64,000 bases of DNA from Desmodus rotundus (lineage: Eukaryota; Chordata; Mammalia; Chiroptera; Phyllostomidae): NCBI RefSeq assembly GCF_022682495.2, contig NC_071389.1:57062239-57126238 (forward strand). Reading direction: 5' to 3'. Below, piece after piece: positions 25,681 through 36,304 of the stretch. Under the pieces are notes generated by a model, which searched no databases, was not told where the DNA came from, and was given only the letters and a program-made list of their open reading frames with translations. Positions within the stretch are counted from its first letter, which is position 1. The number at the start of each line of letters is the position of its first letter. A program made the position numbers and the translations under genes.

Positions 25681-26143
25681 TATGCCGCCCCAGAATATGT
25701 CACTTTGGCATGTGAATTATTTTGAGCATAAGGAAGTCAAGGGTCACCAGACTCCAGAACTTTTAACTGTCTCTTAGTTGCCTGAAAGAATTTAGGAGGG
25801 TGGACCAGAAAAAGAACTATTACCAGAAATAACCTTTTGTCTGAAAGACTTACCTGCATGTCAGGGCAAATATCTGATTAGGACACACTTTCTTCTCTTC
25901 CTATAAATTGCCCTTTCCCTTTTGAATCCTCAGGACCCTATTTAATTCTTTAACTGAGGCTCGAAGAATAGCCTCAACTGGTTGGCTGCCTTTGGTTCTC
26001 ATACATTTATGGGACCCCCTTACATATATAATTAAATATTTTGTTTTTCTCCTATTAATTTGTCCTATGTTAATTTAATTCTTAGACCAGCCAAAGAACC
26101 TAGATGTGGAGAAGGAAATTTTTTCTTTCTAACATTCCCAACA
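25681..26143 (+). mobile_element. ERV LTR, family A, copy 2
   Basis: It shares with 11.09 kb and 38.43 kb the ordered blocks 'ATATGTCACTTTGGCATG' (left), 'ACCAGAAATAACCTTTTGTC', 'GTCCTATGTTAATTTAATTC' and 'CCAGCCAAAGAACCTAGA' (right), ending in CCCAACA. These are hallmarks of one LTR family of an old mammalian ERV. No internal viral sequence adjoins it. Confidence 0.65.
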
Positions 26144-26651
26144 AATTGAAAGGATGAGTGCTTTCTTTGGCATAGAAACTTGCTGAGAAACTCAAGATAG
26201 ACTTGTACATTTTTGAGAAATGGTAATTGATGTCTTAAAAAACATAATGTTACAGGTTTAAAAATGAAGCCTTGGTAGATGAAAAAAATTGACAAGATAA
26301 CTCCCTTTCAAATAGCTGGGTAAGTAATACACATTTATAAATGAGAATAGTTTCTACTAAAATGAACTATTTACTTACTCTATTCTAGATAGAACTTGAT
26401 TCATTGCAGAGCATTTGGGGCCTACTTCAGAATGAAAGACAGTGGCAGCTGCAAGAATTTTATCTGTAAAGAAATGCTTAATTTAAGAAGGAATCACCTG
26501 CCTGCAGAAGGACTTGACTTTATTTACTTATTTTTATTGTATTATTAAGTCATAGTAAATATGGGTTTTACTTGGAATTATTTGAACTATCAAATCAGTC
26601 AATTCTGTAGGTCACTTAATAAATTAATGGATTCTTGTAGTGAGGTTTGCT

Positions 26652-26874
26652 TAATAGATTAATATTTTAAATTAAATTTATTCAGGTGACATTGGTTAAT
26701 AAAATTATATAGGTTTCATATGTATAATTTTATGATACATCACCTGTATCTTGCATTGTGTGCCCACCACCTGAAGTTAAATCTTCTTCCATCACCATAT
26801 ATTTGACCCCCTTTTACCACTTACTACTCCCTCACCCCCGTTTCTCTGGTAACCACCCTACTAGGAGGCTACTG
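26652..26874 (-). mobile_element. Old L1 (L1M) 3' end, minus orientation
   Basis: 'GGTGACATTGGTTAATAAAA', 'TGCATTGTGTGCCCACCACC' and 'CATCACCATATATTTGACCC' occur in order. This is the reverse complement of the mammalian L1M 3' UTR. It abuts an ORF2 fragment in the opposite orientation, suggesting one inverted insertion. Confidence 0.8.
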
Positions 26875-26875
26875 T

Positions 26876-27235
26876 TTGTCCCCATATACAAAAATTAACA
26901 CAAAATGGATTGAAGACCTAAATATAAGACCTGAAACATTAAATTGCACTGAAGAAAACATAGGTACTAAACTTGTGGATCTTGGTCTTATAAAGGATTT
27001 TATTAGTTTGACCTCAAAAACAAGGGAAGTAAAGGCAAAAATAAATGAATGGGACTATGTCAAACTGAAAAGAAACTGCCAACAAAACAAAGAGGCAACA
27101 ACAGAATGGGAGAAGATATTTGTAAACAACTGCTCCGACAAGGGGTTAATATCTAAAATATGTAAAGAACTCATACAACTTAACACCAAGCAAACAAACA
27201 ATCCAATAAAAAATGGGCAGAAGACCTGAACTGAC
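26876..27235 (+). pseudogene. L1 ORF2 C-terminal-region fragment
   Basis: The open frame reads 'KINTKWIEDLNIRPETLN', 'KAKINEWDYVKLK' and 'EWEKIFVNNCSDKGLISKI', ending 'QTNNPIKNGQKT'. This matches the segment of L1 ORF2 downstream of the reverse transcriptase domain and before the cysteine-rich C-terminus. A stop follows at the point where ORF2 would continue. About 118 codons remain open. No promoter or start context exists, so it is a fragment only. Confidence 0.85.
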
Positions 27236-27240
27236 ACTTC

Positions 27241-28619
27241 CTAAATAGGTGAGTATGATGGCACAGCTTTATTTACTTCTCATACACAAAAGGGTAAGAA
27301 ACTCTTTTAGAGTTTCTGGTTACCAAGGATGGGAATTTGGGTGAAAAATTATCTGATAGATTTTCAAAAGTCTAAGAAGACAGATATTCCTTATAGAAGA
27401 TGAAGAACTTTATTTGAATCCCAGCTTTATCATTCCACATGTATATGATTTTAAACAAATCATTAATAATGTCTGAGTGTAAGATCTCTCTTCTGAATAA
27501 TGATAACAATGCCTAATGCAAAGTCTTCAGATAACGCATGTGAAAACAAAAAATAGCAAAGTGTTAAAAATAGCAAAGTGTGTATAGTGATATTATTTTA
27601 ATAACAAAGGATAGTACTTAGAAATATGTAAGACCATTGGACAAACTATTTAGAAGTAAGGACACAAATAAGGAGTTCATAGTAATGGTGCATGTGTCCC
27701 TGGTTTACATGGTGATAGGTATCATCGAGGATTTAAAGGATACTGTTAGAGATTAAGAGAGGTACACTATGTTTTGGGAGCTTAGAGCCCTGAGGTTATG
27801 TCTAGATTATGTCAAGCACTCAGATGGAAATCGATAAACAAAAAAGACAGTTTTTAATTTTTTCCCCTCCCAGTTTGCATTATTTCAAGGATTCCTCAAA
27901 TTTCAGTTGCTTCTTCAACTAGTGCCGGTCAACCATTTCAAGTGAATTTTTCACTCAGACTGGTTGATTTTCTGGCCCATTAAGACAGCTGATTCAATTC
28001 AACTGAGTTTATCTAGCCTAATCCCCCATGCATGTTGATTGTCTTACCAAGTGGCATCAGGCCACAGTTACAGGTAATCTTTCATGTAACTCTCTTATCT
28101 CCATTTGATATTTCCTTGGCATTTAATATGGGGTTCTGGGTAATATTGCTGCTGGGCCTAAAGTCTTTGGAATCACATCATTGATTCAGATGTTGAAAAT
28201 GATGACTAGAAAGCTAGCAAACTTAATTTTTTGCTTTTTGCGAAGGCGTATCTCTGTTAATGGAGAGCTGGCTTGAGTTCCACTACTAGGCTCTGTTTCA
28301 AGGTAGTTAAGAAATAAAGCTGTACCACTTGCCTTAAAAGTACTTTGAATTCTGAAAAAAATCACCTTTTTTAAACTTATTGAAATTAAAAAGACAATAA
28401 AGGCCTTTAGGTGAGTAGACTTATATGAGATGGATAAGTATGTTTAGTAATTTATTAATCCCAACAACTATGTCAAGATAACTCTGCTTAGGGCAAAACT
28501 ATCTACAAGATATTTATTATCTTTGCATGTTTTTATAGACCATAGTAAGGAGTTTGATTTCATGTTAAGTATAGTAAGAAATAAAAAAAAAAATCAGGAG
28601 AGTGACATGATCTTAATTG
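27241..28619. other. Unique-looking stretch, possible MIR remnant near its start
   Basis: About 27405-27590 shows a weak MIR-like order ('AATCCCAGCTTTATCATTCC', 'AATAATGATAACAATGCC'). The rest has no recognised content. Confidence 0.4.
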
Positions 28620-29290
28620 TGAAGCCTGCCCATAAAGTATCCAGCCATGCAATATGAAAAAATAGAGACATTTATTGAAAAAGATACAAGAAATACTGTA
28701 CATAGGACAATGATGCCTCGATCCCCTTTAAAGTAGGCACCTTGGGACCTCACACAGTTCTCCCAATCACCATCAGCTGCCCTCTCATATTTTCCTCAAT
28801 GTCATCAACAGTCTGAGATCCCTTCCCTTCTAAAGGTGATTTTAGTTTTGGGAAAAGCCAGAAGTCACAGGGCACCAAATATGGGCTGTAGGGGGGTTGA
28901 GTCACCTGGGCAGTTTGATGTTTCACCAAAAAACTCTACATGAGAGTGATGCATGAGCAAGCATGTTGTCATGATGAAGCTGCCAATCACCAGTTGCCCA
29001 CAACAGCAGCTTTCTGAATTATTTGAATAGTTTCTGCTAAGAAATGTTCAAGCTTAATGCAAAAGTTGATGCAAATTAATTACCCTATTCACTCAGTCAT
29101 TTTGAAAGTAACAGAAACACAGTACATTCTCACTCAATGGCGTCTACTGCCCCCACTGGCTAGTACAGTGAAGTTGTCATTGTTTGCACATGCTCATTCC
29201 AGTCCACTCTCCTTGGCTGCCATGTTACACCGATGTTGTGCAAACTGTTCTCATTATACTAACAATGGTTGGACTTCTTCCATACAGCTA
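28620..29290 (-). mobile_element. Mariner element, internally deleted, copy 2
   Basis: Read on the minus strand it follows the same order as the mariner at 15.09 kb: 'CAACCATTGTTAGTATAATG' at the 5' end, then 'AAGCTTGAACATTTCTTAGC', then the catalytic block, ending 'GGCTGGATACTTTATGGGCA'. Its length (about 670 bp) is almost the same. The transposase frame is broken by stops. 'LHHDN' is preserved, but the final catalytic aspartate region reads SPYL instead of SPDL. It retains about 15 more bases of the N-terminal part at the internal junction than the other copy. Confidence 0.85.
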
Positions 29291-29331
29291 TTGTGTATTT
29301 CTAGATGATTACTCTGGTTTTATCTCTTGAC

Positions 29332-29362
29332 AGATCATACTCCACTGCATGGAGTATGATCT
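29332..29362. repeat. Perfect 13-bp inverted repeat with 5-base loop
   Basis: AGATCATACTCCA is followed by CTGCA and then the exact complement TGGAGTATGATCT. It lies about 40 bases beyond the end of the mariner copy and could form a hairpin or cruciform. No gene or known element is attached. Confidence 0.85.
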
Positions 29363-29689
29363 ATAAAGAGAAACAAATGGGAAAAGATTTGGCTATTGCA
29401 AGAATAGTCCATGAGGGTGATGGACTGAGGTTGGGAGCAATAAAGAAGGTGAAAATGCTCATTTTCTACCTACACTGTGGAAGTGAGGCTGAAAGGTAAT
29501 GAATAGGTTGGCTATATAGGGTCAGGAGAAAAGAAGAGTTATGGTTGCATTGTAGGATTTTTGAGATGTAGAGAAAAAGCAAAATCAATATGAGAGGGAG
29601 ACAAGTATTGTACAGCAGCAGAGGGTTTGGGGATAGAGGAATGAAATATTCTCCATAAAGCAAATTCATTCATAAATTATAACTGAAAC

Positions 29690-29830
29690 AGCCAAGTGAA
29701 TATGTTGGGGAGCTAGTTGTATATTTCAGTTTGGACTTAAGAATCAGGCTTGAATTACAAATTTGCAAACTGGGTATTGAAAACCAGGGGACTGGATAGA
29801 ATTGAGAGGGTGGGGCAGAGAGACAGAGAG

Positions 29831-29870
<40 letters not shown>

Positions 29871-30035
29871 GAATGCCAAGGATCTGACCCAGAAATTGTC
29901 CAAATGCAAGGTTTTAGCAGAGGAGGAGTTAACGAAGGAGATTACAGAGAAGGAACCAGAGAGGGAGTAGAGGTAGTTGCTCTGGAGATCAGGAAAAGGA
30001 AATGCCAAGATAAACAGAGACAGGAAGAGCTCAAG
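29690..30035 (+). repeat. Candidate old mammalian repeat interrupted by (GA)n
   Basis: 'GGACTTAAGAATCAGGCTTG' to 'GGATAGAATTGAGAGGG', then after the GA run 'CAAGGATCTGACCCAGAAAT' and 'GAGATTACAGAGAAGGAACC', resemble an old interspersed repeat known from many mammals. I cannot name the family with confidence. Confidence 0.35.
29817..29868. repeat. (GA)n microsatellite
   Basis: About 50 bases of GAGA with a few ACA interruptions at the left. The Ser-Leu and Arg-Glu runs in all translations across this region come from it. Confidence 0.95.
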
Positions 30036-31119
30036 TAATTAAATGTTAAAACATTCTTAAAATAATGAAAGAGAAATGATTTTGCATCTGTCAATATGTA
30101 GTCATGGTGAGTTCACAAACCTATTGTCAATGGAGTGGTAATAATGAAAGTTTTTGTTTGGATGTGATGAAGATAGAACTAGAGGTAAAGAAGTAGGGAC
30201 TGAAAAGACAAGCCATTCTTATGAATTCTGATGGACATTTTCTATCAAAAATATGGACAAAAATGAATGAGAGAGAATTTAAAATACTTGAAAATATTGA
30301 GATATAATTATCATGATGAAAATAATGTTTAATTGAAAATTTTATGAGGAAAATTAGAATTTGTTTTATAATTATTATTGGTGCATATTTTGCTATGCAT
30401 GTGGTTATTAGTCTGAGCTCTACAGTGGGTAATAAGGAAAAAGGAAAAAACCTGGGTAGGGATATATTTGGGAAAAGAAACATGTTAAGGGTCATCAATG
30501 AAGTTTAAAACTCTGATGTGTGTAACATAAAGTCTTTGTCTCTCATTCAACAATTATAAAATTGACTTTGCTCATAATACAATACAGAGTAAATTGTTTT
30601 CGGTGATATGGTAGTCATTGGCCTTACTTGTCTTCAGATCTATATTATGTCCTTCTTTTTCTTTGCCTAGTATCAGAGATGATCCCTTGCAGACGTCCTT
30701 CATAGGCTGGTTTTAACTAGCTTCTGTCTGCTTTAGTAAATGGGAAGCACTGACAGAAATGAAGAAAGGAGAAAGGATATTCTAATATACTCCTGTTTCA
30801 TGACCCCCATTCTCGAAGTGTGTTTAGCAGTGGTTGAATCTCCTCCACGGGTGTGGCTTTGACCATGTAGACTCCCCATGATTCCAAGTTCAGATGCTGG
30901 GATCTGCTAACACCGCCTTCTCTCTTTGTTCTTCTAGCCTGAGTGGTAGGACCTACTCTTCTCTTTGGTTTTTCAACTATTTCATCAACTATGTTACGAA
31001 TTCAATGAATTAAATTCATTCTAATTAAAGTAGTTAGAATGGTTTGTCTTTTTATCTGCTTGAACTATCTATCTATCCACATATAATTACATATATTTTT
31101 TTCATCTGTATTAACAATA

Positions 31120-31678
31120 TGAGGGGGGGCAAATCATAGAATTTACTTAGTAAAATGTGTACTTATTCTTACATGTTTAAATTTCAGTCATCTTCAGAGT
31201 ACTCTCCTTTTGATGCAATACAACCATCAAGACATTTTTGCCACTGCTCAAAATTATTTTTGAACTCAACAGTTTTGATGCTTTTTAGTGCTTCTGCTGG
31301 TTTTGTTTCACCTCTTTCACATGGGCAAAATGTTTCCTTTTGAGGACTTTTTTCCATCTGGGGAAACAAAAACAAGTCACTTAGGGTGATCAGCTGAATA
31401 GGAAGGGTAGGGCATGGGGGTCATGCCATTTTTGGTCAAAAACTGATGAACACTCAGCACAGTGCAGGCAGGTGCGATCATAAATCATGCACCATGAAAT
31501 GGACTAATGTGTTGAAAGAGTCTTCTAAAACATCCGCTGAAGCTGAACGCAGCTTCTCACAACAACGCCAGCTGGTATACTGATACAGATGGGTTCCTAG
31601 AACACTCACTAACGGGGGAAGCCTATATATCAAAGGGCCCATCCTCCAGAAGATAATTTCTTTTGCCCTCCCCCCACA
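31120..31678 (-). mobile_element. Mariner element of a second family, internally deleted
   Basis: Ends are TGAGGGGGGGCAAATCATAG (left) and, read in complement, a matching TGTGGGGGGAGGGCAAAAG (right). TA flanks both sides (31118-31119 and 31679-31680). The length of 559 bp is less than half of an intact mariner. Sequence and ends differ clearly from the 15.09/28.62 kb family, so two mariner lineages have invaded this region. Confidence 0.85.
31184..31378 (-). pseudogene. Mariner transposase C-terminus remnant
   Basis: Read on the minus strand the frame ends 'EALKSIKTVEFKNNFEQWQK' followed by 'CLDGCIASKGEYSEDD' and a stop. This is the conserved C-terminal end of mammalian mariner transposases, normally ending close to a YFEGD-like motif. 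Upstream in the element the pieces 'LFLFPQMEKSPQK' and a 'PCPTLPIQ' stretch are recognisable but out of frame. It is non-functional. Confidence 0.8.
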
Positions 31679-32015
31679 TAGATTCTATTATTAATGCAGG
31701 GCAGAAAGCTCTTACTGTTATTAAGGAACAGTTTTACTAAAATTTTGCCTAACTATGGGTTATCCAGTACTTATTAAATAAGTCCCCATTTATCTTTAAT
31801 AATTTCTTGGAAACCATGACTTTAAGCAAACCAACATGTAATGAAACCAATTTTACCATAGGCTAATCAACATAAGACATTTTTATAGCACATTTCTGGT
31901 CACAAAAACATTATCAAATTTCTAAATAAAGACCCCCAAACCCTTCCAATATTAAATACTGAAATAAATGTGAACTATACATATATTTAAGGAAGATTAA
32001 TAAAGACACATCAAA

Positions 32016-32330
32016 TAGTGGCTTTCCAGTCCACTTATTCCATTTTAGTGTCGCCAGTGGCTGGAGCCTGTCCTGGCAGCTCAGAGCACAAGGTGGAACC
32101 CCAGCCTGGACAGGGCACCCTTCCGCTGAAAGGAACACTCACACCACACTCACTCAGCCTGGGACAGTGTACACAGGCTGATTCCCCTCATTTGCACATC
32201 TTTGGAATGTGGAAGGATTGTGGAGTTCCTGCAGAAAACCCATAAAGACGTGTGAAGAATGTGCAAACTGCACACAGACAATGGCCCCAGCAGAAAAATC
32301 AATTTTTTTCTCATCACAATGAAATGATGT
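32016..32330 (+). repeat. Candidate old retroposon segment (unassigned)
   Basis: The run 'CACATCTTTGGAATGTGGAA' to 'GTGCAAACTGCACACAGACA' and 'ATGGCCCCAGCAG' resembles a retroposon tail found in many vertebrates, in which a 'tttggaatgtgggagg' block precedes 'atgcaaactccacacaga'. Family unknown; the local GC content is higher than that of its surroundings. Confidence 0.4.
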
Positions 32331-32420
32331 TGAACAAAACAAAGTTATTTGGGAAACTGCTGTGCACTAAAATCAGAAGTTGTGAGTTTATTTTTGTCTT
32401 CTCACTGATCTTTAATACTA

Positions 32421-32690
32421 CCGATGGACCCCTACTTATGATGGATCAGCTTATGATTTTTCAGCTTTACAGTGGTACAAAAATCATACACATTTCAGTA
32501 AAAGCTGTGCTTTGTGATTTGAATTTTGATATTTCCCCGGTTTGCGTTTTGTAGCATGATACTCTTTTGTGAGGTTGGGCAGTAAGAGTGCGATGATTTT
32601 GTCCAACTGTAGGTCAACGTAAGTGTTCTGAGCGTGTTTGGTTATGTGCTGTAGCATCTCAACTTGGTGCACCTACTACAGCTGCAAATG
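32421..32690 (+). mobile_element. Tigger/pogo-like MITE, copy 1, right end lost
   Basis: It shares with the 54.48 kb element the ordered blocks 'CTACTTATGATGG', 'AAGCTGTGCTTTGTGATTTG' / 'GAATTTTGATATTT' and 'TGTCCAACTGTAGGTCAACG' with 'GTGTTCTGAGC'. TA precedes the left end. The right terminal repeat has decayed. Confidence 0.65.
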
Positions 32691-33119
32691 CTAGTCACAG
32701 TCACATAAGTCCCTAACCCTTATGAATCTTGGCGAGGCATTTGCCACAATTATTTACTCCATGGGAGAAGCACACCTTGATTTTGAGTTATATTAAGGTA
32801 TTTCTGTTAAAATGTAAATTTTCGTTCCCCTGTTGTCATCTTGTTTTAGTTCTTACTAAAAAGGAATGTCCAAAAATGGTTTTTGCTGAACCACTCATTA
32901 GTTTTCAGCTTATTAAATCTGTCTTGCTGCTATTGTACACCTAAACTAACACACAACCTATTTGTCCACTTTTGATTTCACAATTGAACACATTATCAAT
33001 GATACTTTAGTGTTTTATAATAAAGTACCTAAAATAAGTAAAGCTAAGAATGAGAATTCCAGTGATGTATGTAATGTCATGTTAATAGTTTCATATTATT
33101 TCACATACTGAAATTAATA

Positions 33120-33570
33120 CCTACAAGTGTTCTATTGGTTACTTTAAATGCTCTTGCACATTAAGCAGCGTTCTCACTGAACTATCCATAATGACTTCTA
33201 AATGCTTTCCCTAAGAGGTTCAGACTAATTCAGAACCCATCAGTGTGCATGGAACGTTCAAATTATTTTTCCCAGTAAGCATTACCTTGTACTTATATGC
33301 ACTAAATTTAATCTGTCATCACATTGCCCAATCACCCAGTTTAATTAGATCCTTCTGGATTTCCTCATAATCCTGCATGTTTTACTAACCTAAATAATTT
33401 TTGGCGATCAGCAGAAATGTAACACCTCACTATCTACTACAGCCTCCAGATCTCTCATGCAGTTTAACAGCCCTTGCCTACTATCAGCACTTCTAGTTAG
33501 GAATTGCTTCCTCTGGAGAAATGTGCACTCTTCATTTCAAATACCTTAATCCATATTTATCCACAAGAAA
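33120..33570. repeat. Possible old CR1/L3-like amniote retroelement remnant
   Basis: 'AATCTGTCATCACATTGCCC', 'AATCACCCAGTTTAATTAGA', 'TCCTTCTGGATTTCCTCATA' and 'AATAATTTTTGGCGATCAGC' follow the order of a very old repeat seen across amniote genomes, as I remember it. The match is by pattern memory and could be coincidental. Such remnants are sometimes conserved as regulatory sequence. Confidence 0.35.
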
Positions 33571-34239
33571 GCGTGTCTTTCCAATTCCACCAGTTTGATG
33601 GGAGCTATTAGTATATTTTTAGTGAATTTCAAATTCAAAAGGCATTTCCTCAAGTATATATTGAAGTTACTACCATTTCAGAATATTGTGTAAGTGTTGC
33701 ATTGAGAGAAGATGCATAATTAACAGAAGAGTGAATGAGTTCTAAGACTTCTTTCCAATGTCTGAGTATCATGTGTGACAGTACTGTGGACAAGGGGAGG
33801 CTTATTGAGTGAACATGGTAGCAGCTGCCATGTACACTGAGCATCGCCCTGTGCACTTCATGTGGACAAACTCAAACTCTGAGAACAACCTCGATTATCA
33901 CATGGTTTCAAGTAAGATAACTTATGTAGATTCTAGAGCAACAGAAACAGTCATAAACCTTCCCACTTGGATAACACTGGTTCCCAAGTGGTTTACAAAA
34001 CAGCCACTAAATTTATCCTGTCTTCTTTAGTTTTCTTTAACTTTTTTTGAGATGTTTTATAAACTCCACAAATGTAATCGAAATTAGTGTACTTAGTCAT
34101 TTCGTAATTTACCACATGGCAGTATGCTGGGTTTTTCTGGATATTTCTGTCTAATAGATATTTTTTGGATATTTGTTTGCTAATAGATTTATATTTCCTT
34201 TGTGTCATAAGCAGTTTCTCAATTGAAAATAACATTGTA

Positions 34240-34390
34240 TAAGATTATGGGATACGATGTGATGATTTGATATAAATTCACATTGTAACATTTTATATAT
34301 ATATATATTGTAAAATAAGGTTAGTTAACATATCCACCATCTCAGACCATCATCATTGGTATGTGTGAGTTGAATATATTTAATGTCTTC
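34240..34390 (-). mobile_element. Old L1 3' UTR fragment
   Basis: 'GATGATTTGATATAAATTCA' with 'TTAGTTAACATATCCACCAT' and 'CTCAGACCATCATCATTG' resembles an L1M 3' UTR in reverse. A TA run lies in the middle. Diverged; borders approximate. Confidence 0.5.
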
Positions 34391-34839
34391 TTTTTTTAAT
34401 AACTTTCATGTGCAGAAAAAGTATTAATAATTAAGGTCATGTATAATTTGAGCCAGGCCTAAATTATACCTTCATTTAAATTGCTGAAGTTGGACTCATC
34501 TTCAGGATGTGATGCAGATTTAAGTCTTATCTTCTCCATTGGTAAGAGTTCCTGCTACACAGAGGAAGACACACAGACAAATCGAGATTTTCCTTATAAA
34601 TATAAATGTCTCCTACAAAAGGGTAACTTGTGCTCAGTTTTCTGAGCTTCTCTCCTGTCTGCTGCTTCTTAAAAATAGCCATCTGAAAATAATCCTTACG
34701 CCAAAGAGATTATGCCATTTGGGAATGGCAGATTCTGATCCTCTACATTTGCTCATTATCTACTCTGATGGATCACTTAAATCAGTTTCCATAATTGTTC
34801 ATTTCCTCCTCGTATGTCTACCATAGTGTATAACCGATC

Positions 34840-35080
34840 CTCTATTACTGAATATACAATAATGCCCATTTTTATTTTTTGTTCCTACAAATAAAGTAGT
34901 CATGAAGATCTTTGTGCATATATCTTTGCTCCTATCACCTCAGGAAAAATTACTTGAAGGGGAATTGCTGGTTTAAAGAGTATGAACATTTTAAAGGTTT
35001 TTGAAACATAATGCCAAGTTACTTTCCAGAAAGGTTGTATCAATTTATGTTCCTGACAACAGTGACTGAACATTGCAGTT
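34840..35080 (-). mobile_element. Old L1 ORF2/3' region fragment, minus orientation
   Basis: 'GGGGAATTGCTGGTTTAAAG' followed by 'CCAGAAAGGTTGTATCAATT' and 'GTTCCTGACAACAGTGACTG' is the decayed complement of the L1 ORF2 region that reads '[10 protein letters not shown]...' in younger copies. It is much older than the L1s at 44.3 or 61.7 kb. Confidence 0.6.
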
Positions 35081-35593
35081 TTAATTGGCTTTGGAGTGGG
35101 TTGGGACTGGGAATTAAAAGTATTACATTTTTACAACACTTTAGGGGATTTTACTCCCACACCTCTGTGTTACACTCATGATTACTTGTTTTTGTTGTTA
35201 CTTTTACTTTGATAAGGGGAGTGTCAAATCAGGTGCTTCTGATTCAAAACAACAGAGGCTTTCCTGGGTTTCTCATAGATTGGCTAAAAGAAAGAATAGA
35301 ATTCAAGGCATTGACTGAAAGAGATAGTAGAATAAAGATGAGATATTGAATTAGCTACAGAAGTGAACTTAAAATGGGATTATTATTAAACTGAATGAAA
35401 TTTCACGCGTCTCTTTTATTTTGCCCCTGAGCCTTTCTCTTTTACTGAACAAAGTATACAAGAGAGAGTCCATCAGAGTGGTTTGTGTATTTGTGGAGAC
35501 AGGAGCTGGACCTACAAAGTCTATGACCCATGAGTTGGCTTTCTGTACCACTGCAGGTATTGCTGGACTGTCTCAGCTAAAAATATGCCTCCA

Positions 35594-35672
35594 GATCTAC
35601 GGGCAAGTGGGGCAGGGGAGAGGAATGGGGGAAATGGAGACAACTGTAACTGAACAACAATAAAAAAAATAA
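35594..35672 (+). mobile_element. Very short L1 3' tail, plus orientation
   Basis: 'GGGGGAAATGGAGACAACTG' and 'TAACTGAACAACAATAAAAA' are the last part of the bat L1 3' UTR with poly(A). Only about 75 bases were inserted, an extreme 5' truncation. Confidence 0.8.
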
Positions 35673-36135
35673 AGAAATAAAGCAGAAAAACTATTCCTCC
35701 GGATCCGGGAGTAAAGTGCACCCACTGTCTGAGGTACATTAGTTTTGCTTAAGCCGCGGAGTTCCCGTAATTCCCTTCATATTTTCTAAGAATTTTCTTC
35801 GTATTTCTTTTAATACACGGAGGATGATCCTCACAACAAGGTTAGGTTTGTGTTAGGAAGGTTAGATAGCAGACAAAGACCGGGAGGAGGAGAAATACAG
35901 GTCCCACCCACTGACTCAGCAGTCCTTGAAATTCTATGGATTTTTCCATTATCAGGGAAAGAAAGCCTTTGAAACTGCTTCCATCCCAAGGCCTGAAAAG
36001 CCTGAAAGGGCCCATAGTGCCTAAACGAAGAAGCCCATTATTGCCTTTGGGTATTTGCTCCCTGTCCTGGACAGCTAGCACCACCTTTACCTGTCAATCA
36101 ATATATAACTTCTTCACCCTCCCCCATCCCGTCAA

Positions 36136-36145
36136 TTATAAAAGT
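36136..36145 (+). promoter_or_regulatory. TATA-like box of the family C LTR
   Basis: ATTATAAAAG lies about 290 bases from the inferred LTR start, a plausible position for the RNA polymerase II TATA box at the U3/R border. Activity cannot be judged. Confidence 0.45.
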
Positions 36146-36267
36146 CCTCAGGACAAAGGGCTCTGGGGCTTGGTGCTCTGGGATCTCTGGCCTCCTGGCC
36201 AGGCAGCCCAGCATCAGGCCACTTGGCCTCTGGCCATGCACGTGATTGCCAGCCTGACCTTTGGCCA

Positions 36268-36304
36268 CCCTTACATTTGCTGCCCTTACATTTGCTGCCC
36301 TTAC
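36268..36304. repeat. 15-bp tandem repeat, about 2.5 copies
   Basis: The unit CCCTTACATTTGCTG occurs twice perfectly, followed by the first 7 bases of a third copy. It lies in the R/U5 part of the family C LTR. Confidence 0.9.

Noticed and set aside
29670..30038. Open frames of 112 and 78 codons on opposite strands
   Set aside because: Both are translations of the (GA)n microsatellite and its surroundings (Ser-Leu and Arg-Glu runs).
30127..30498. 123-codon minus-strand open frame
   Set aside because: Phenylalanine/isoleucine/serine-rich translation of AT-rich DNA without domain or splice context.
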